DNA from: Bacillus sp. HMF5848
GTDB lineage: Bacteria > Bacillota > Bacilli > Bacillales > HMF5848
NCBI RefSeq assembly: GCF_003944835.1
Contig: NZ_RWIV01000001.1
Coordinates: forward strand, 3,771,501 to 3,835,500
DNA: 64,000 nt
Direction: 5' to 3'
The notes under the pieces were generated by a model. It was not told the DNA's origin. It saw only the letters and a program-made list of their open reading frames with translations, and ran no database searches. Both the position numbers and the translations under genes were made by a program. Below, piece after piece: positions 27,189 to 36,300 of the stretch (its first letter is position 1; every line of letters starts with the position of its first letter).

Positions 27189-29359
27189 CAGTTCGACTCC
27201 TCTCCGTTAATTTTATAAATAGCATGCTTTGGACGATTTGAGCCGTTTTCAAGCACTTCACTTATAACAACAGCCGTACCATTGCTAGAGAAAACCCGCT
27301 TCAATTGGCCTGGCACATTAACTCTGTTTAAAAGCTTGTGCGTTGAGGCGTCAAACGTTTCCAGTATTCCATATGTCCCTACATAAATCCGGTCCATCCC
27401 AAATGCGATATCATCATAGTATGGAATATGGAATTGCGTTTGCTTCGTACGAGTTGCCGCATCAAAGACCACACCGTTTGTACCATACACATACTTGCCA
27501 TGTAACGAAGCTTTTTTTCCAAACTCACCGCGATAAAAATTAGATAGGCCTTTAATTTGTCCTTTGTCGACTTCATACACTTCAACTGCGTCGTCATAAT
27601 GCTTACTATAGTCGGTCGCGAATACTTTCGTACCATCTTCCGAGATTGCTAGAGTGCTATATTCCTCAGCAAGAAAGTGCTGTGAAACGCGAGTCTCTAA
27701 TTGATGGTTGTAAGCAAATAAATACTCCATTCGTTCCCCTGTGCTTACATACACGTAATCATCGTGAACCACGAGGTCAAACGGATTTTCGATAGCCTCA
27801 TCGTTTAAATCCAGTAACGGAAATTGTCTTGTTTGCTCCAGTGTGTTCGCATTTAAAACTACAATCTCCGCTGCAGCGTTATTTGTTATTTTTTTATATA
27901 AAATAAAGACTTCCCCGTTGTGGACTTCAAGCGCAACTGGAATAACGTCACCTGCTAAGTTGTGCGTTTCAATCGTCTGTTTATCATAATCAATTTTGTA
28001 GACTATATCGCTGTGCTCACTTAATGCATATAAAATCGAACTGTTTGGCTGCTGAACAACGTCTTTTACCATAAACGGCAAGTTCATATCCGGAGCCACA
28101 GTTGTATATTTGACATTTGTATCACGTGAAAAATAACTAAAGCCTGTGTTTTCATACGGCATGTTAGTGGTGTTCGCTATCATATCGTGTACATAGTCTG
28201 TTGGTAGTGCAAAGTGTAAGCTACCGTCATCTTCACCGTACAATGCGATTCCTACGAGCTGGCCGGCCTCATTTAAGATAGGAGCACCTGCATGCTCCGC
28301 CGATAAAGGAATCGATATTTGAATAATATCCACATAGTCCTCATCGTTATCGTGTAAACCACTAATAATTCCGTCGGAGACAGTATTCATTATGCCTTGT
28401 GGACTACCAATCGCAATGACACGGTCGCCTTTTTCAAGATTCGAAAAAGCAACGAGTGGGAAACCTGGTCTTGGGATTGGCTTGGCCGTCTTCACAACGG
28501 CCACATCCAGGTTCGTGTCCTTGTCAACATAACCTAGTAGTTCATGCTGCACGCCGTCAGAGTCTGTAATTACAAAGGTATTACCTGTTTCAAACACAGA
28601 CGCTGTTGTCATTACGATTCCGTTTCCGATAAAAAAGCCACTTGCCTGCGCGATAGGCTGTCCCGCATAATTAAGCGCATGCACCATCACGACGTTTTTT
28701 TCTAAAGTTGTGATGTTTGTGAGGTCAGCCGGTGTTGACGCGTCTTGCTTAAAACGGTCATCCAGCATACGCGCCATAAACACAGCGAAATGCTGACGCG
28801 ACATGTTCGTGCGCGGACGGAACGTGTTGTCATCATAACCGGTTGTAATGTTGTTCCCTGCTAACGTCGCGATATATGGTTGCGCCCAATGACTTGTTGA
28901 AACATCGTTGAAAAGTAACTGTGACTCACCCGTTAAATCGTACGCTTCCACAAGAATCTTCGCCATCTGATCACGGGTTAGTGGCTGCCACGCGTTAAAC
29001 TTAGAGCGCGTGCCATCAATGATCCCTAGTTGCACCGCGAGCTTCACCTCATCATAGCCGTAATCACCTGGCTTAAGGTCAGAGAATTGCGGAGTCGGCG
29101 CATTAGTTGACGGCGTAATCCCCTCTTGTGTTAAATGACGAATAATCACCTGCACTGCCTGCATCCGTTTAATGTTCTGCGTCGGCCTGAAGGTACGGTC
29201 ATCATACCCTGTAATAATGCCTCGCTCAGTTAAGAATGTTATTTCATCGTTATATAAGTTCACATCTGTGAATGATGTACTTGCTAATGTCGTGTGCGGT
29301 GCAAGTGCAACGAGCACAGCCAACACAACGCTTATCAACTGAAATTGGAAATTCCTCAC
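27188..29359 (-). CDS. SLH-anchored protease-like paralogue lacking catalytic His and Ser
   Basis: A 723-aa protein with the same layout as its downstream neighbour: signal peptide, three SLH modules about 28-205, a trypsin-fold domain about 220-395 and a propeller-like C terminus. Aligned with the active paralogue, the catalytic His becomes Ser254 (TTASVFET for TNYHVIEG) and the catalytic Ser becomes Ala357 (AEHAGAP for HGNSGGP). Asp285 remains. The surrounding fold is kept (GSPQGIMNTVSDG). It is therefore probably a pseudoprotease: a scaffold, regulator or substrate-binding partner. The start is GTG with a GGGGGA site upstream. No frameshift or stop is seen, so it is a maintained gene rather than a decaying one. 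Confidence 0.92.
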   Translation of the reverse strand: MRNFQFQLISVVLAVLVALAPHTTLASTSFTDVNLYNDEITFLTERGIITGYDDRTFRPTQNIKRMQAVQVIIRHLTQEGITPSTNAPTPQFSDLKPGDYGYDEVKLAVQLGIIDGTRSKFNAWQPLTRDQMAKILVEAYDLTGESQLLFNDVSTSHWAQPYIATLAGNNITTGYDDNTFRPRTNMSRQHFAVFMARMLDDRFKQDASTPADLTNITTLEKNVVMVHALNYAGQPIAQASGFFIGNGIVMTTASVFETGNTFVITDSDGVQHELLGYVDKDTNLDVAVVKTAKPIPRPGFPLVAFSNLEKGDRVIAIGSPQGIMNTVSDGIISGLHDNDEDYVDIIQISIPLSAEHAGAPILNEAGQLVGIALYGEDDGSLHFALPTDYVHDMIANTTNMPYENTGFSYFSRDTNVKYTTVAPDMNLPFMVKDVVQQPNSSILYALSEHSDIVYKIDYDKQTIETHNLAGDVIPVALEVHNGEVFILYKKITNNAAAEIVVLNANTLEQTRQFPLLDLNDEAIENPFDLVVHDDYVYVSTGERMEYLFAYNHQLETRVSQHFLAEEYSTLAISEDGTKVFATDYSKHYDDAVEVYEVDKGQIKGLSNFYRGEFGKKASLHGKYVYGTNGVVFDAATRTKQTQFHIPYYDDIAFGMDRIYVGTYGILETFDASTHKLLNRVNVPGQLKRVFSSNGTAVVISEVLENGSNRPKHAIYKINGEESN

Positions 29360-29521
29360 GGGTCGTATCCCCCTATTAAAATAGTCATCTTACCCATTGT
29401 AACTGTAAGCGAACTGGAATTTTAGCTGTAAAATTTGTAAGTTTTCAGTTTGAAGTAGTGGAGGACCAAGTGGGGCTATAGAAAAAGGTTGTACAAGTAT
29501 GCCTTCTAATCTCGGAACTAC

Positions 29522-29560
29522 GAAAAAGACTGTCCCAGAAGCATGCACCAGAACAGTCTA
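29522..29560 (-). terminator. Terminator of the riboswitch-controlled gene
   Basis: Stem GACTGTTC/GGACAGTC on the minus strand (one G-U pair) followed by a run of five T. It lies about 30 bases beyond the stop of the 29592-30200 gene. Confidence 0.7.
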
Positions 29561-29591
29561 TGAATTGAAGATAAGGTTATACGCTATTCAT

Positions 29592-30200
29592 TTATCTACT
29601 TGCCACACCAATTTGAGTGCTTCTTAATCTGTGTACTTTTCGTTCGACACTTAAAGGCGTGCGACCTAATTCATGCGCAATCGTATGATAACTATAGTTT
29701 TTATCTAGAAGAAGTGCTAATTTTTTATGTTCTTGCATTGTCCACGGCTGATAGTTTTTCTCGACCTTCTCGCTACTGATTCGCAACTCTTCAAACCAAG
29801 CTGGTTGAGGTAAGAGAGCATACGGTTCAATTATACTAAAGTCAATCTTGTCTTTATTTTTTTCTGCCCACTGCCAAAATTCGGATACACTCACGTAATG
29901 ATATTTTCTTTTCAGACGTACCACTCGCGCTGTTGTTGGGAGTCCGTGACGCTGTTGCCAATTCACAACTGTATTCCGATCCACCTTTAGAATACGTGCC
30001 AATTCACCAAGTGTAATATCCCCTGACTGTTCGCGCATATTTCCAAGCCCGAGTCGTTTTAACTTCAGTATAACGGCATCTTCACTACGATTAAGGTTTT
30101 TGGCCATCGTACTAATTTTAATTTTTCCTACATGTTCTTTTATGTAATCAATTTCTTTTTCGGTCCACTTGCTATGCTGTTTTTTAATTTGAACTGTCAT
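29592..30200 (-). CDS. Predicted DNA-binding protein with two SANT/Myb-like segments and a central HTH
   Basis: A 202-aa protein. The N-terminal 55 residues (KWTEKEIDYIKEH, ending LKLKRLGL) and the C-terminal 50 (PWTMQEHKKLALLL, then RTPLSVERKVHRLR) both look like SANT/Myb-type helical DNA-binding motifs. Between them is a MerR/excisionase-like helix-turn-helix (LGELARILKVDRNTVVNWQQ) with VSVSEFWQWAEKN after it. This recalls small regulators of Bacillus and its phages. A c-di-GMP-I riboswitch with a terminator lies in its 5' leader, so its expression should follow c-di-GMP levels. Targets are unknown; a link to motility or surface-polymer switching is inference. Confidence 0.75.
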   Translation of the reverse strand: MTVQIKKQHSKWTEKEIDYIKEHVGKIKISTMAKNLNRSEDAVILKLKRLGLGNMREQSGDITLGELARILKVDRNTVVNWQQRHGLPTTARVVRLKRKYHYVSVSEFWQWAEKNKDKIDFSIIEPYALLPQPAWFEELRISSEKVEKNYQPWTMQEHKKLALLLDKNYSYHTIAHELGRTPLSVERKVHRLRSTQIGVASR

Positions 30201-30228
30201 TAAAAAATCTCTCCTTACAATGTAAAAC

Positions 30229-30259
30229 TAAAAAGGCTATCCATCTTAAATGGATAACC
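30229..30259 (-). terminator. Leader terminator (riboswitch expression platform)
   Basis: On the minus strand GGTTATCCAT pairs with ATGGATAGCC (one U-G pair), followed by TTTTTAG. It lies between the c-di-GMP aptamer and the start codon at 30200. The aptamer presumably decides whether this hairpin forms. Whether ligand turns expression on or off cannot be told by eye. Confidence 0.85.
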
Positions 30260-30299
30260 AAATAAATTTAAACATGCTAAATAAGCTTAAATGTTACTT

Positions 30300-30372
30300 G
30301 GCAACCCGACTATCATGGCCTGTGTGGCTTTAGATTCGTGGCTTTGCGTCCCTATCTTTCAACAGGTTTGCC
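30300..30372 (-). promoter_or_regulatory. Cyclic di-GMP-I (GEMM-I) riboswitch aptamer
   Basis: Read on the minus strand, the conserved parts appear in order: GGCAAACC, a GAAA tetraloop in a short hairpin (TGTTGAAAGATAG), the hallmark GGGACGCAAAGCC, the tetraloop-receptor side ATCTAAAGCC, and the closing GGGTTGCC that pairs with GGCAAACC. This matches the GEMM-I consensus closely. It lies about 100 bases upstream of the DNA-binding gene at 29592-30200, with a terminator between, and downstream of the HD-GYP gene at 30412. Confidence 0.93.
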
Positions 30373-30411
30373 TTTTTCAATTATCATTTTTATGAAAAAC
30401 AACAGTCTTTT

Positions 30412-31485
30412 TTAGCTATTTGTACGAAGAGTATTTACTATAAAAGTTCTTGGTTGTCTTCTCAAATCTATGTAAGTTCCATCTTCAAACCGAAGTAACG
30501 GTTGATGCGGTTCATTATCATGAATAAAAATGATTTCTCCCTTTCTTCCATCCGATAGCTTCACATTCTCTCTTACATGCTGCCTCATAATATAGCGAAC
30601 AAGTGGTACCACAATCGCAGGATTCAAATGACCTTTTAACATGTCATTCATAATTTCCTGACAAGCTTGCAGTTGAGAAAATGCTTGCTTATAAGGTCTT
30701 GGGGATGTCATAGCCGTAAAAATATCAGCCACCGTCACAATTTGAATAGCATACGGTATTTGTGGTCCTGTTATTTTTTTAGGGTACCCACTCCCATCTA
30801 TCCGCTCGTGATGAAACATTGATGCCATAATAATAGATTGCCGTTTTTCACCCATCTTCTGAAGAATGCGTGCCCCCTTACTTGGGTGCTCACGAATTAA
30901 ATGCATCTCTTGCGCATCAAGTTTAGATGATTTTGCTAAAATCTCTTCAGGTACAGTGAGCATACCGATATCATGGAAAAAGCCCATCTCTGCAATTTCA
31001 AAAAGCTCTTGCCCCTTTTTCCCGAGAATTCTACCAATCAACGCTGACATAATTGACACATTAAGAGAATGAGCATATATATATGTTTTCGATGATTGAT
31101 GCATGATTTTAAGTAAGCTTGATAAATTGTCATTACTTAAGATTTCTTTCAGCAAAGGACTGTATATTTCCTTTACTTCATCAACATGTGGCACTTGCTC
31201 TTTTTTAATAAGAGATAATTTCTCTTCTATTTTCGATAAGCTTTCTTCGTAAAGTGTTTCTAATTCTATTTCTTTCTGTGCTATCATCGTGAAGGAGGTT
31301 CGATTCGTTGTTACAGCTTGCTTAATCTTTACTTTTGTTCCTACTATTTGGTTTTGTAAAATTACTATGTGACGATGAGTAAGAACCGTTCCCGCTTTTA
31401 GCAAAAGCATACCCGATTCAGAAAAAATATCCTCAGCTAACACTTCACCAACAATTTCAGGTGAAATTTCTATCACCTTAAACAT
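30412..31485 (-). CDS. HD-GYP domain protein, predicted c-di-GMP phosphodiesterase
   Basis: A 357-aa cytoplasmic protein. ATG at 31485 is chosen because TAAGGAGTG lies about 8 bases upstream; an earlier in-frame ATG has no site. Residues about 120-290 form an HD-GYP domain, with AHSLNVS, FHDIGMLTVPEEIL, EHPSKGARIL, HHERIDGSGYPKKI and VADIFTAMTSPRPYK all present. That predicts hydrolysis of c-di-GMP to pGpG/GMP using a metal centre. The N terminus (about 60 residues) and C terminus (VKLSDGRKGEIIFIHD) are shared with the HD-GYP protein at 46647. The c-di-GMP riboswitch lies just downstream on the same strand. Confidence 0.9.
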   Translation of the reverse strand: MFKVIEISPEIVGEVLAEDIFSESGMLLLKAGTVLTHRHIVILQNQIVGTKVKIKQAVTTNRTSFTMIAQKEIELETLYEESLSKIEEKLSLIKKEQVPHVDEVKEIYSPLLKEILSNDNLSSLLKIMHQSSKTYIYAHSLNVSIMSALIGRILGKKGQELFEIAEMGFFHDIGMLTVPEEILAKSSKLDAQEMHLIREHPSKGARILQKMGEKRQSIIMASMFHHERIDGSGYPKKITGPQIPYAIQIVTVADIFTAMTSPRPYKQAFSQLQACQEIMNDMLKGHLNPAIVVPLVRYIMRQHVRENVKLSDGRKGEIIFIHDNEPHQPLLRFEDGTYIDLRRQPRTFIVNTLRTNS

Positions 31486-31668
31486 ATTTACACTCCTTAA
31501 GTATGACAAATGTATTCTCGATATGTGGTAATTTTACTATATTTTACATACAATTCCCATGTGCTTTTGACCTATTTTGTGTGTTTATGTCGTTTTTTGT
31601 CCGGGGCATATTTACTATTTTAGGAGGGTTGGGTGACGTGGCCATGTTCTTTTCATTTTCGCATTATG

Positions 31669-32005
31669 CGAACTTACATTTCCCCTCTGCTCCCGTTCCT
31701 TTTTTGCTGAACGTGCATTCTCGACATCGGAACATGCATTTTCGACATCCCAGCGTGCATTTTCGACATGCGAACGTGCATTTCTCTCTCTCCTCCCGTT
31801 CCTTTTTTACTGAACGTGCATTCTCGACATGGGAACATGCATTTCCGACATCCCAGCGTGCATTTTCGACACGCGAACGTGCATTTCTCTCTCTCCTCCC
31901 GTTCCTTTTTTGCTGAACGTGCATTTTCGACATGGGAACATGCATTTTCGACATCCCAGCGTGCATTTTCGACACGCGAACGTGCATTTCTCTCTCTACT
32001 CCCAG
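31669..32005. repeat. Intergenic array, family D, with an exact 103-bp higher-order repeat
   Basis: Three blocks start at 31709, 31812 and 31915, exactly 103 bp apart. Each has three 21-bp monomers with the core GTGCATTTTCGACAT, then a 40-bp segment containing a TCTCTCTC run and CCTCCCGTTCCTTTTTT. Partial copies flank both sides. The array lies between the divergent HD-GYP and NERD genes. Long frames run through it on both strands, but they simply translate the repeat and are judged non-coding. Confidence 0.92.
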
Positions 32006-32075
32006 TAAGTTTCATAGAATATTCAAATTTGGAACTATGGAAGTATATTACAATATAACGTGGAGGTGATAGGAG

Positions 32076-33074
32076 ATGAACTTTTACAAGTATCCTCTTC
32101 ATATTCAACAAGAACTAGCATTACAATGTCGCACTAGTATACATCATCCTAACAGAAACAAACTAGATGAAAGCTGTGGTGTACGGCTTGCAGGTCACTA
32201 TGGAGAGCAGCAAGTAAATTATTATTTACGGCAATGCAACTTACATAACACATTTGTTTATAATGGTATTCGATTAATAGATGACTGCACTGGTGATGCT
32301 TTTCAAATTGATAAGTCCATTACTACACGAAAACTATTAATACCGTTAGAAGTTAAAAATCTATCAGGAGAGTTAATTTTCGGGGCAAATGGGCAATTTA
32401 CACAAATAAAAAATGGAGAAGAGATAAAGCATTTTAATCCACTCTCACAAGTTAACATTCAACGCGATCATTTAACTACCTGGCTTCACGAGCACCTTAA
32501 TGTATCCCTTCCGATAGAACCTCTTGTTGTTTTCACACATCCTTCAGCTATTATTCGCTTCCATCATCAAAATCCCGATTACAATAAACGAATAGTAACA
32601 CTTGATACATTGCCTGATAAAATAAAACAGTTATTAAACACCTACTATAATCAGAAAACTATTAGTGACAACTACTTTGAGTTATTAAATCAGAAGCTTT
32701 ATCAAGATCATACTCCTTTTCTTCACAACGACGTACTTAAAAAATTTCTTGTTAACTGGCACGATATTACTACAGGAGTAGAATGCCTGCGGTGTAACGA
32801 GGTGACTATGGAGATACTAAATCGTAAGTGGCATTGTAAAAAATGTGGTACAAGAATTTCTAATGAAGTTTTCCACTCTCTATACACATACTTCCTTTTG
32901 TTTAAACAACCTCTCACAAATAAAAGAGCAAGCTGGTTTTTAGGAACACAATCAAGAGGACAAACTGAGCGTGCTTTACAATCTATGCCTAACTTACTTA
33001 AAGTCGGTTCTAACAGAGGAACTAAGTACTTTATGAATATAGATAAAAGACCAGATTTTGTGTATTTTAAATAA
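32076..33074 (+). CDS. NERD-domain protein with C-terminal zinc ribbon
   Basis: A 332-aa protein. Residues about 35-150 match the NERD (nuclease-related) domain: AGHYGEQQVNYYL, then DAFQID and the catalytic-type IPLEVKNLSGEL, the D...ExK arrangement of restriction-like nuclease folds. A zinc ribbon follows near 240-270 (CLRCNEV, then WHCKKCGTR). The start has GGAGGTGATAGGAG immediately upstream. Family members are often linked to DNA processing but their substrate is poorly known. It stands alone between a repeat array and a convergent subtilase gene. Confidence 0.85.
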   Translation: MNFYKYPLHIQQELALQCRTSIHHPNRNKLDESCGVRLAGHYGEQQVNYYLRQCNLHNTFVYNGIRLIDDCTGDAFQIDKSITTRKLLIPLEVKNLSGELIFGANGQFTQIKNGEEIKHFNPLSQVNIQRDHLTTWLHEHLNVSLPIEPLVVFTHPSAIIRFHHQNPDYNKRIVTLDTLPDKIKQLLNTYYNQKTISDNYFELLNQKLYQDHTPFLHNDVLKKFLVNWHDITTGVECLRCNEVTMEILNRKWHCKKCGTRISNEVFHSLYTYFLLFKQPLTNKRASWFLGTQSRGQTERALQSMPNLLKVGSNRGTKYFMNIDKRPDFVYFK

Positions 33075-33201
33075 CAAGAAGATCCACGCAATATATTTCG
33101 GGTTCTAATGAACGATTGACCCAAAATAATCGATCTTCTCCAGTCAGTTGTTAGTCCATTCGCACTTATTACGCTCTCACCTGTTTACCGATCATGCCAA
33201 T

Positions 33202-33248
33202 ATAAAAAAAGCTACACGGGACTATACACTAAGTCCCATGTAGCTTTC
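33202..33248 (-). terminator. Terminator of the SLH subtilase gene
   Basis: A stem of about 14 bp (AGCTACACGGGACT with its near-complement at 33232-33245, one G-U pair) is followed on the minus strand by seven T. A second hairpin, GGTAGC/GCTACC (33264-33290), lies between it and the stop codon. Confidence 0.85.
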
Positions 33249-33363
33249 AAATCATTGCAGCACGGTAGCGGACATTAGAACAAAGCTACCTGCTATTACC
33301 TTAACGAGCACCACCTGCGCATCACACTAGTGCTATTATCAATGTCCTATCATAATTAAACTA

Positions 33364-36300
33364 TTAATCTTTAAATCTATCATCAAGAGCGCGTGCTAGG
33401 AATACAGCTAGTTCAGCTCTTGTTGTGAAAGCTTCAGGTGCAAACGAACCGTCTGCTTTACCAGTTGTGATACCAGCCACGAACAATGCATCGACATATC
33501 CGCGAGCCCAGTGGCTTTCCATAACATCGCTGAATAATTCCACGTCAACAGCAACAACATCTAAATCAAACGCGACAGCTAAAATTTTAGCCATTTGCGC
33601 ACGAGTTAAAGCAGCGTCTGGGTTGAACTTACCACCATTTCCTGATACGATGCCAGCCGCCTTCGCAGCAGCAATTGCTGCATAAGCCGGATGCGCCACA
33701 TCAACATCGCTGAAACCAGGATCAGCCACATCACTTGTTACATCTAGCTCCAATGACGCAGCTAACCACTGCACGGCATCTGCACGAGTAACAGCGTCGC
33801 CAGCCCCGAACCTATCCTCACTTACACCACTCAAAATACCTAAGCGTTGTAAGAAGCCTACTTCTTCAGCAGCCCAGCCAGCATCAACAAAGGCTGCTAC
33901 TTCCGCATAACCACGATAAATGTTAACTTCGCGCGTCACGACATTACCAGCAACATCGTACGCTTCGATCACAAATGTATTTTCCCCATCATGTAGCTTC
34001 ACATTTGCTGTACCAGCATAGCTACCTGCTTTCATGACAAGTGGATAATCCATCATATCACGATATACTTCACTGCCGTTTTCGTATACGCGAAGCTCAT
34101 TGAAGTTGTCCGAAACATTGTATTTTACAACAGCCGTTCCCACATCGCCATCAACAAACAACGGTGCGTCCACAGTTACAGCGGGCGCCGAACTATCTAC
34201 GATAACAGAACGTTTGAATGAAATATCGTTACCAGCAATATCACTTGCTGAAATCATAAAGCTTTGTACGCCATCTTGCTCAAACACAACCTCAGCAACA
34301 AAATCGTAATGGTTTTCGACTGGATCCCACACGAGTTCAACAGCTTTACCAGCCACTGTCAACTCTGCTACATCAGAATCATCCACTACATACCCTTCCA
34401 CCGTTACAACACGAGAGTTCACTGAATCAAGTGCTGCAGGCGTTACCGCTGTTACAAACGGAATTACGTCATCACCAGTTGCGACAGCTTTACCAGCATT
34501 TCCAGCATAGTCGTACGCTACAACTGTTACTACGTCGCCTTCCTTCACACTATCAAGTGTGTAGCTTGTAGTGTCAGCCGCTAATGGCCCTTCAGTTAGA
34601 ACACTTACACGATTCACTAATACATCGTAATACGCTACACCAGACCCACCCGCATCATTACCAGCAATCGTTAACTCTTTTGTTAACGCATCATAATTAG
34701 CATCGACGCTAGGACCCATTGTATCTACTAAAACAGATATCAATGTTGTTTGCCATCTAGCATCTGACTCATCAACACGTGCTTTGAATTCTAAGTAATA
34801 CTTACCATCAACAACAGGCATATTATTGATTGTACCGTCCCACTTCGCTTGTTCTAGGAACGTCGAAAGTGTATCACCCACACCATTAAAATAGTGTTTA
34901 GAGAATTCTTGCCCTGTCATAAGCGTGCGCTTATTACCATCACCATCCATAACAGTCACTACTACTTCCTTCGCATTACGTAAAAACGAAACAAGTGGTA
35001 CAACGGCATCACGAACGCCGTCACCATTAGGTGAAATTGCAACACGACTTAAGCTTACTTCTCCCGTTAACGGATCAGTACCTAAATAGTCATACATCGG
35101 TTCAGCATCAGCATCACCCGCTTCAACACCTTCTGCATATTCCACAGCATCTGACACTAAACCAGATTCACCAAAGAACGAACTAGAGCCAAATGAATCC
35201 AACACAGGCGCATCTGACCACTCACCATGGAAGCCAACGTAAGGAACTGTTAGCTCTGGTAACATGTCAGAGCGGTCCTTCAATGAAACAAATCCTTCTA
35301 CAAAGTAGCCATTATCAAATACCTCATCTAATGGTGAATTGTATACCCAATCAATCGTATCCGCTAAATCAACCGTGACTTCAAATGTTACCTTGCCACC
35401 AGCTGGAACGGTTAACACTTGCTCACCTTCTACTTCACTAATTGCTGCTGACTTAAAGCTAATTGGGAATTCACCCACCCAAGGAGCATCAGCGCCAATT
35501 GTTCCATTTTTAAAAATACCTTGTGCTTCTAACATGTTCGTGCCGCCCATAACCATATCAGTCAACACGTTACCGCTCACTACATATGACACATCCGAAG
35601 AACCAAAATTTTCAGCCTGTAACGTAAATGTAGCACTGTCACCAATTTCTTTTAACGCAACTTTCCCAACACCGCTCGTTACATCTGTCACGACAACAGG
35701 CGTTTGTAGCGCAGCGTATAAATCCATTAATCCTGCACCTTGGCGACGAGGCGAATATGGATTACCTACACCATAGCCTGCATTGTAAGTGCCAAGATCA
35801 GCAATTGGAGTTGCCGTGTTCATTAAAATATTTTTCGCCATCTGTACGCGCTCAGCACCTGTAACAGCAGCGATATCTTCCTTCATTTTTTGTAAAACTA
35901 ACGCAGCACCTCCAGCTACATGCGGAGCAGCCATCGAAGTACCAGTCATTAACTCATACTTATCATTATTAACCGTTGATTTAATCGAAGTTCCTGGTGC
36001 TGTAATTTCCGGCTTGAAATCTAGACTCGGCGTTACACCCCAAGAAGTGGAATCATTCAGCTTACCAGCCTCTGGATTTAACGCGTTCATTTTTTCACCA
36101 GAGAAAGTAATCGAAACGTTATCGCCACCATCAAGTAGCGCATTAATTGCATCGCCATGCTCTTGTAATATAAACAATTGTGGAATTGTTACCGCTGGGT
36201 CTGACGCCATCGTCACATAACCTGGTGAATGGTTGAAAATGATAACCCCAGCCGCACCTGCTGCTTGCGCATTTAGTGCTTTTGACACGAACAACGTTTC

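Noticed and set aside
27188-29359. Pseudogene call for the second protease-like gene
   Set aside because: The reading frame is intact over 723 codons, with signal peptide, SLH and fold-defining motifs kept and translational coupling preserved; only catalytic residues are replaced.
31664-32111. Repeat-rich proteins encoded across the 103-bp array, on either strand
   Set aside because: The frames simply translate the DNA repeat, lack ribosome sites, and 103 is not a multiple of three, so each block is read in a different frame.
35339-36220. Long plus-strand frames under the SLH subtilase
   Set aside because: They lie opposite the Fn3, PA and catalytic-domain coding sequence and have no starts with ribosome sites.
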